Shown here piece after piece: positions 35,494 through 40,285 of a stretch of 40,285 bases of DNA. The position numbers and the translations under genes were made by a program. The stretch lies in NCBI GenBank assembly GCA_024698555.1, contig JAILRI010000231.1:1-40285 (forward strand), read 5' to 3'. How positions within the stretch are numbered: the first letter of the stretch is position 1; every line of letters starts with the position of its first letter. The notes below the pieces were generated by a model. That model did no database searches and was not told where the DNA came from. It saw nothing but the letters and a program-made list of their open reading frames with translations. The stretch is from Lachnospiraceae bacterium (lineage in GTDB: Bacteria > Bacillota > Clostridia > Lachnospirales > Lachnospiraceae).

Positions 35494-37426
35494 ATAAACT
35501 CTCCCAGGTTTCGAGCAGTGTTTCGAGCAGTGCTTCGTTGGATTCTTTCTCTTCGGTCAGTTCACGCAAACGAACTGCATCGGTTACTATCGTATCATCC
35601 AGAAAAAGCCTGTCTATTTCAGCATTTCTGTCTTCCAGAGTTTTGATCTTGTTTTCACAGGTCTTGAATTCATTTTCCAGCTTGCGTCGCGCCGCGGCTT
35701 CTTTTTTCTGTGTTTCCCAGTCGGCAGCGCCCTGAGTGCGGAGGTCGCGGCCGGAGTCATTGGCTGAAGAAGCAGAGGAGCCTGCTGCAGAAGCCGTACC
35801 GGTATAATGCGCATTTTTGACGGCATCCCTCTTGTCAAGATAATAATCATAGTTGCCGTTGTAAATATACAGGATGCCTTCATCAAGCTCAAACACCCTT
35901 GTAGCCGTCCTGTTGATAAAATAACGGTCATGCGAGACATAGAGCACAGTGCCGGTATAGCCCGAAATCGCTTCTTCGAGGATTTCCTTGGAGGCTATGT
36001 CAAGGTGGTTGGTAGGCTCGTCCAGCATCAGAAAATTGGCATCGCTCATCATGAGCTTGGCAAGGGAAACGCGGGCTTTTTCACCGCCGGACAGTGAACC
36101 TACCAGCTTGAGCACGTCATCGCCCGTAAAAAGGAAGGCCGCCAGCAGATTACGTACTCTTAAGTTATCTTCATCGGGATATGTATTCTGGATCTCATCG
36201 AAGACTGTATTGCTGTCTGTAAGCACATGATGCTCCTGATCGTAATATCCGGGATATACTTTCGCTCCAAATCTGTATTCACCCTCATCGGCGTTTATAA
36301 GGCCGTTCAGTATCTTGAGCAGAGTGGTTTTTCCGGTGCCGTTATTGCCGATGATGGCTACTCTGTCGCCGCGTTTTATCTCAAAGCCCAGATGCTCGAA
36401 AAGCTTCAGACCGTCAAAGCTTTTTGCCAGATCCTCAACTGTCAGGACATCGTTGCCTGAAAGGATATTGGGTTCGAGAATGATGTGCATCTTGTCGTTG
36501 AGCTCGACAGGCTTGGGGATGCGTTCGATCTTGTCCAGCTGCTTTTGCCTTGATTCCGCCCGTTTGATGGATTTTTCACGGTTATAGGAGCGGAGGGTCT
36601 CGATCACCTTCTCCTGATGCTGGATCACTTTCTGCTGGTTCAGATAGGCCTTGAGGCGGTTGGCTCTTTCCTGCTGCTTCTTTACTGAATAAGCCGTATA
36701 ATTGCCGGTAAAGACTTCAGCTTTTGAGTTTTCTATCTCGACCACCTGATCAACGATCTTGTCCAGAAAATAACGGTCGTGCGCGACTATAACCACGGAG
36801 CCGGTATAGCCCGACAGGAAGCTTTCAAGCCAGGCGATGGAATCTATATCCAGATGATTGGTAGGCTCGTCAAGAAGTATTATATCGGGACGGGAGAGAA
36901 GGAGCTTGGCCAGGGCGGTTCGCGTCTTCTGACCTCCTGAAAGTGTGCCCACGGGAAGCGAAAAATCAGCCTCGTCAAACCCAAGTCCTTTGAGGACTCC
37001 GGTCACTTCGCTTCTTATGGCATAGCCATTTTGGGATTCGAAAATGTGGTTTAATTCGTCATATTTTTTATAAAGAGCGTCGAGTTCTTCGGGATCCGCT
37101 TCCTTCATACGCTGTTCTATGCGGCGCAGATTCTGTTCGATGGCTATCAGTTCGGCCTTTACCGTCATGACCTCGTCGTATATGGTATTGGCAGGATCGA
37201 GATTCTGCTGCTGCGAAAGATATCCGAGCCGGCTTCCCTTAGCGATCTGAACCTGACCGGAATCCGCGGAAAGCTCTCCGGTTATGATCTTGAGAAGGGT
37301 TGATTTACCTGCGCCGTTTATGCCCACTATCGCGCATTTTTCATGTTCATTGACATGAAAGCTGACATTGTCCAGTATGACATCGGTTCCGAATGATTTT
37401 GATATATTCTGACATGATAAAACCAT
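35477..37426 (-). CDS. ABC-F family ATPase
   Basis: A 649-residue soluble protein with two ABC domains and no membrane segments. First domain: Walker A GINGAGKST, signature LSGGQKTR, Walker B ILLDEPTNHLD. Second domain: GNNGTGKTT, LSGGEKAR, LMLDEPTNHLD. The linker near residues 245-310 is charged and helical, and a C-terminal coiled coil of about 80 residues follows a Ser/Ala-rich stretch, as in Uup/YdiF-type members. ABC-F proteins act on the ribosome as translation factors or confer antibiotic protection; the linker is not obviously that of a resistance type. The ATG at 37426 follows GGAGGT at good spacing; a longer reading from 37480 crosses the promoter. Confidence 0.92.
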   Translation of the reverse strand: MVLSCQNISKSFGTDVILDNVSFHVNEHEKCAIVGINGAGKSTLLKIITGELSADSGQVQIAKGSRLGYLSQQQNLDPANTIYDEVMTVKAELIAIEQNLRRIEQRMKEADPEELDALYKKYDELNHIFESQNGYAIRSEVTGVLKGLGFDEADFSLPVGTLSGGQKTRTALAKLLLSRPDIILLDEPTNHLDIDSIAWLESFLSGYTGSVVIVAHDRYFLDKIVDQVVEIENSKAEVFTGNYTAYSVKKQQERANRLKAYLNQQKVIQHQEKVIETLRSYNREKSIKRAESRQKQLDKIERIPKPVELNDKMHIILEPNILSGNDVLTVEDLAKSFDGLKLFEHLGFEIKRGDRVAIIGNNGTGKTTLLKILNGLINADEGEYRFGAKVYPGYYDQEHHVLTDSNTVFDEIQNTYPDEDNLRVRNLLAAFLFTGDDVLKLVGSLSGGEKARVSLAKLMMSDANFLMLDEPTNHLDIASKEILEEAISGYTGTVLYVSHDRYFINRTATRVFELDEGILYIYNGNYDYYLDKRDAVKNAHYTGTASAAGSSASSANDSGRDLRTQGAADWETQKKEAAARRKLENEFKTCENKIKTLEDRNAEIDRLFLDDTIVTDAVRLRELTEEKESNEALLETLLETWESLYERLN

Positions 37427-37451
37427 GGTGTGACCTCCCATTATAACCAGA

Positions 37452-37480
37452 ATTATACAGCACTTTGTATTTATTGACAA
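37452..37480 (-). promoter_or_regulatory. Promoter of the ABC-F/GT2 operon
   Basis: On the minus strand TTGTCA (37475-37480) and a consensus TATAAT (37452-37457) with 17 bp between them, 25 bp upstream of the ABC-F start. Its -35 box overlaps that of the cotH-like gene by five bases. Confidence 0.85.
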
Positions 37481-37502
37481 GAGTGTGTTGATGGGGTATG
37501 AT
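37474..37502 (+). promoter_or_regulatory. Promoter of the cotH-like gene
   Basis: Consensus TTGACA at 37474-37479, a 17-bp spacer and TATGAT at 37497-37502, 49 bp before the start codon at 37552. Confidence 0.85.
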
Positions 37503-37551
37503 GATAAAGAGTTTGTAAAAAAATTTTGCAGTTTTTTAAAGGGATCATAAG

Positions 37552-39617
37552 ATGAAGCGAAAGATATGCTGTTTATTCAGCGCCATTATTCTGTATACTT
37601 ATTTTTTTCGGGAACTGCTGCGTATGCGGCAGATGACCGTCCGGCAGACATTCCCGGTGACTATACCGTAAACGAAGCTACGCAGGCTGACGCAAGAGAT
37701 GGTGAGTATGATTCTTTTTTTCCAAAGGATAAGCTTCAGGAAGTAAGGATCAATGTAGATGAACAGGATCTTGCATATCTCTTCAACAATGCTTTGGATA
37801 AGCCTTACGTACCGGCTGAAAGTGTATCGATCGGCGCCAGCACCGTTAAGTACGCCGGCCTGAGGACCAAAGGCGACTATACGCTTAAACACGGCAGAGA
37901 AGAAAACGACAGCAACAGATTCTCTTTCACCGTTAATTTCGGGCGTTATGTCAAGAAGAGCGATTACGGAAAAAAGCAGAGTTTTTATGGCCTGAACAGG
38001 GTATGCTTCAATAATTTTTATTTTGACAAGTCCATGCTCAAGGAATACTGCGCGTATACCCTCTTCAGCGAGATGGGGGTTCCTTCGTCCCAGTTTGCCC
38101 TTACGAAGCTATATATCAATGATGAGTATTACGGCGTGTATTTTATGATGGAGGCTCTCGATCATACGATACTGATGCAGCATTACGGCATGAAGAAAAA
38201 GGATCTGGGCGCGTATCTGGCAAAGCCTGACAAGACAGATCTTGAGTATGAAGATATCCTTCGAGATCCCGCCGTCCTCTACAATGACGATGAGGAAACC
38301 TATGAGGATGTGAAGGTGGATCTGGAACTGGTCACCGAGGCTCTGCGCAGGCTGGATGCTTTAAGCAAAGGCAGGGATTTTGACGGTCAGGAACTGGACA
38401 CAGGCTCGTCCCGTTATCTGGAGCTACTGGATACAGTGATCAATACGGACGAATTTTTAAGATATTTCGCTGTCCATTCATTTCTGGTCCAGACAGACAA
38501 CATGTTTACAGAACAGCATAACTACGGTCTGTACTGTGACAGGAACGGAAGGCTGGCTATTATCCCCTGGGATTATGACTTGAGCTTTGGCACCTACTTT
38601 CCGGTAACAGCCGATATGACCGCCAATTATGATGTAGATATCATGTACTGTATGAAGGAAAGCTGGCAGGATTATAACAACAGCGAATATTCGAAACAGT
38701 ATTATTCAAGCTACCCCCTGTTCAACGTGATATATCAGAATCCGTCACTGATGGAGAAATATCACACTTACATGATGGACTGTGCCCGCATTTATGCCCT
38801 CGGCGGAAGAACTACCGATAACAGGACCTATGAGCCTGCCTATATGGTATCGCTCATAAACGGTATTTCGGACGAACTGATCGCCGCGGCTACCGAGAAG
38901 AATGCTGATTCCGCGTCATATATGAATTTTATCTGGCAGCCCCAGGACGTGGTGAAGGCTCTCCCGCATATAAAGCAGATAGTGGCCGACAGGGCTGTCG
39001 GTGTATATTCACAGCTGTCAGGTCTGAATTCCTGGGTTTCATGCGGAGACTGTGATCTTTCCGCCGTCGGCAACGGTCAGAAGGGTAAGGGCAGGAACAA
39101 AGGTTATTTAAGCGTGACAGACCCTGATACCGGGATATTCGTTACAGCACAGTATGAAGGAGGTACACCTGGTGTTTTTGTCAGGAAGTATTCCGAAGGA
39201 GACGGCGAGTGGAACCGGGTCAAAGAACTCATTCCCGAAGCCGTGGATATGAGAGTGTATGATCTGGAGGGCAGCGGAGATGTTTCGGGCGGATATCTCG
39301 TAACTGTTCCCATGGGAACCTCCAGACAGAAGGCCGGAACGAAGCTGGTTATGTATACGGTCGATGACAAAGGAGCACATGAGGTTGAAGCCGCGAAGGA
39401 CGGTAATCTCTACAGCGTGTCCGTAAGCACGCTCGGACGTTTGGTACTGGCTGAGGTAAATGATCTGCCTTTGGAGGATACAGCTGAAAAAGAATCAGGC
39501 GTATTTAACCGTGATACGTTGATGGTGGCAGGGATAGCGATAGGAATCCTGGCCGTGGCCATGATACTGATAGAGCTGGTATCAAAATTGAGAAAGAAGA
39601 AACAGACAAACACCTGA
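37552..39617 (+). CDS. CotH-like secreted protein, signal peptide in a different frame (frameshift)
   Basis: An approximately 688-residue extracytoplasmic protein of the CotH kinase-like family. Counting from the ATG at 37566 (the long open frame), the core includes GLRTKGDYTLK, KSMLKEYCAYTLFSEMGVPSS, YGVYFMMEALD and the catalytic-type PWDYDLSFG at 335-343. One C-terminal transmembrane helix and a basic tail (KLRKKKQ) anchor it. The proper start appears to be ATG 37552, which has AAAGGGA 8 nt upstream and reads MKRKICCLFSAIILYTYFF, a good signal peptide; that frame must shift by -1 at the seven Ts at 37602-37608 to join SGTAAYAADD. The cause may be a sequencing error, an indel, slippage or programmed frameshifting. 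From 37566 alone the ribosome site and basic N-region are poor. Confidence 0.82.
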
Positions 39618-39646
39618 AACAGCTATTGCAAATAGGAGGGCAAAGC

Positions 39647-40285
39647 ATGAGCATATGGCAGGATAAGGCTACCGGGGCACATATTGATGAGTTATGCAAG
39701 CTGAGCCTGAAGCGGCAGTTTGAAGTCAGGCGTCTGGAATATGAGTGCAGGGAACATGATCATACATTTTCCGAAGCGGATCTGACCGCCAACAGAAGCT
39801 TTTCCAAAAGCTTCAGGTGCTTTTACCTGTATTATGACAAAGGAAGGCTTGCGGGTTTTCTGCAGCTGTTTGCTCCGACGAAGGATGAAGCCGAGATAAC
39901 CGGTTTTGTTGATCCTATCCTTCGCGGAAACGGTATCTTTAAACGTTTGCTTACCTATGCCCGTCTGGAACTGGACAAGTATAAGATCGAAAACGCTTTT
40001 TTTGTGCTGGAACCGGATAGTCCCGACGCCAACAGCGTAGCAAAGCATATGAACCTGGAAAATGACCGTTCCGAGCTGCTCATGCTGCTGGACGGCAATA
40101 AGTTTGACAGGTGGCAGGAGGAGTACTCAGCCGCCGCGGTACTGAAGATAGGCAACGACAGGACATTTATCCTTAAGGATGAAAAAAACGGCAGGGATAG
40201 CGAATTAAGGATCACAACTGAATATGATATTAACGCGCAGCTTATAAGCGTGAAGGTTTCCGATGATCAGGCTGAAGATACGCCT
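39647..40285 (+). CDS. GNAT-family N-acetyltransferase, 3-prime end cut by window
   Basis: An open frame of 213 codons without a stop at the window end. AGGAGGG lies 7 nt before the ATG. Residues 25-125 resemble a GNAT domain: LAGFLQLFAPTKDEAEITGFVDP forms the central strands and RGNGIFKRLL is the acetyl-CoA loop (R/Q-x2-G-x-G/A type). Residues after about 150 start what may be a second, degenerate domain, so the full protein could be a tandem GNAT. It follows the cotH-like gene by 29 nt and is probably co-transcribed. The substrate is unknown. Confidence 0.75.
   Translation, partial: MSIWQDKATGAHIDELCKLSLKRQFEVRRLEYECREHDHTFSEADLTANRSFSKSFRCFYLYYDKGRLAGFLQLFAPTKDEAEITGFVDPILRGNGIFKRLLTYARLELDKYKIENAFFVLEPDSPDANSVAKHMNLENDRSELLMLLDGNKFDRWQEEYSAAAVLKIGNDRTFILKDEKNGRDSELRITTEYDINAQLISVKVSDDQAEDTP

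Overview
The window looks like chromosome of an anaerobic, Gram-positive member of the Clostridia, most likely Lachnospiraceae (inference). The grounds are AGGAGG-type ribosome binding sites, TTGACA/TATAAT promoters with 17-bp spacers, a class B sortase with a sorting-signal substrate, Pro/Thr-rich surface linkers, the short (type 2) ArgC, and small families such as DUF6171, DUF5050, DUF4867 and DUF1667 that I associate with this group. Nothing points to a prophage, plasmid, CRISPR array, tRNA or rRNA.

Layout. 1-1750: a cluster of perfect hairpins, then a compact AT-rich type II restriction-modification pair (BglII-like nuclease and MT-A70-like adenine methyltransferase, overlapping by 59 nt) closed by a terminator. 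1763-4916: a large membrane hybrid histidine kinase with its own promoter. 4927-22471: a one-strand run of 14 genes; from kduI (6256) onward every gap is 44 nt or less. It holds uronate catabolism (SDR dehydrogenase, DUF6171 protein, kduI), ornithine/arginine synthesis (argC, a GNAT, argJ, argB, argD), an EAL phosphodiesterase, glycerol use (glpK, two flavoproteins, DUF1667), a PIN-like RNA-binding candidate and a REC-GGDEF-EAL-PAS protein. Both GGDEF domains have lost the active-site motif while both EAL domains look intact, so the window encodes c-di-GMP breakdown but no obvious synthesis.

22466-27805: a dispersed multi-hairpin repeat, a minus-strand GT4 glycosyltransferase, and a divergently transcribed envelope operon (DUF5050 protein, SH3 protein with a Pro/Thr linker, class B sortase, IPRTG-anchored surface protein). 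27878-32365: a sugar-catabolism group (DUF4867, xylulokinase-type kinase, FucI/AraA-family isomerase) split by an 879-bp non-coding region with tandem GC-rich modules and a 226-nt multibranched inverted-repeat structure. 32366-32935: a second non-coding hairpin region, including the second, inverted copy of the dispersed repeat. 32936-40285: cstA, then a GT2 and an ABC-F gene on the minus strand, then a CotH-family protein whose promoter shares its -35 box with the ABC-F promoter, and a GNAT gene cut by the window end.

Most worth a second look: (1) the multibranched element at 30247-30472 and its repeated modules; (2) the approximately 108-bp multi-hairpin repeat present twice in opposite orientation; (3) the cotH-like gene, whose signal peptide lies in a different frame from the rest of the protein and is joined to it exactly at an in-frame T_TTT_TTT heptamer; (4) the shared -35 box between ABC-F and cotH. 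All functional calls come from reading motifs by eye; no database search was run.
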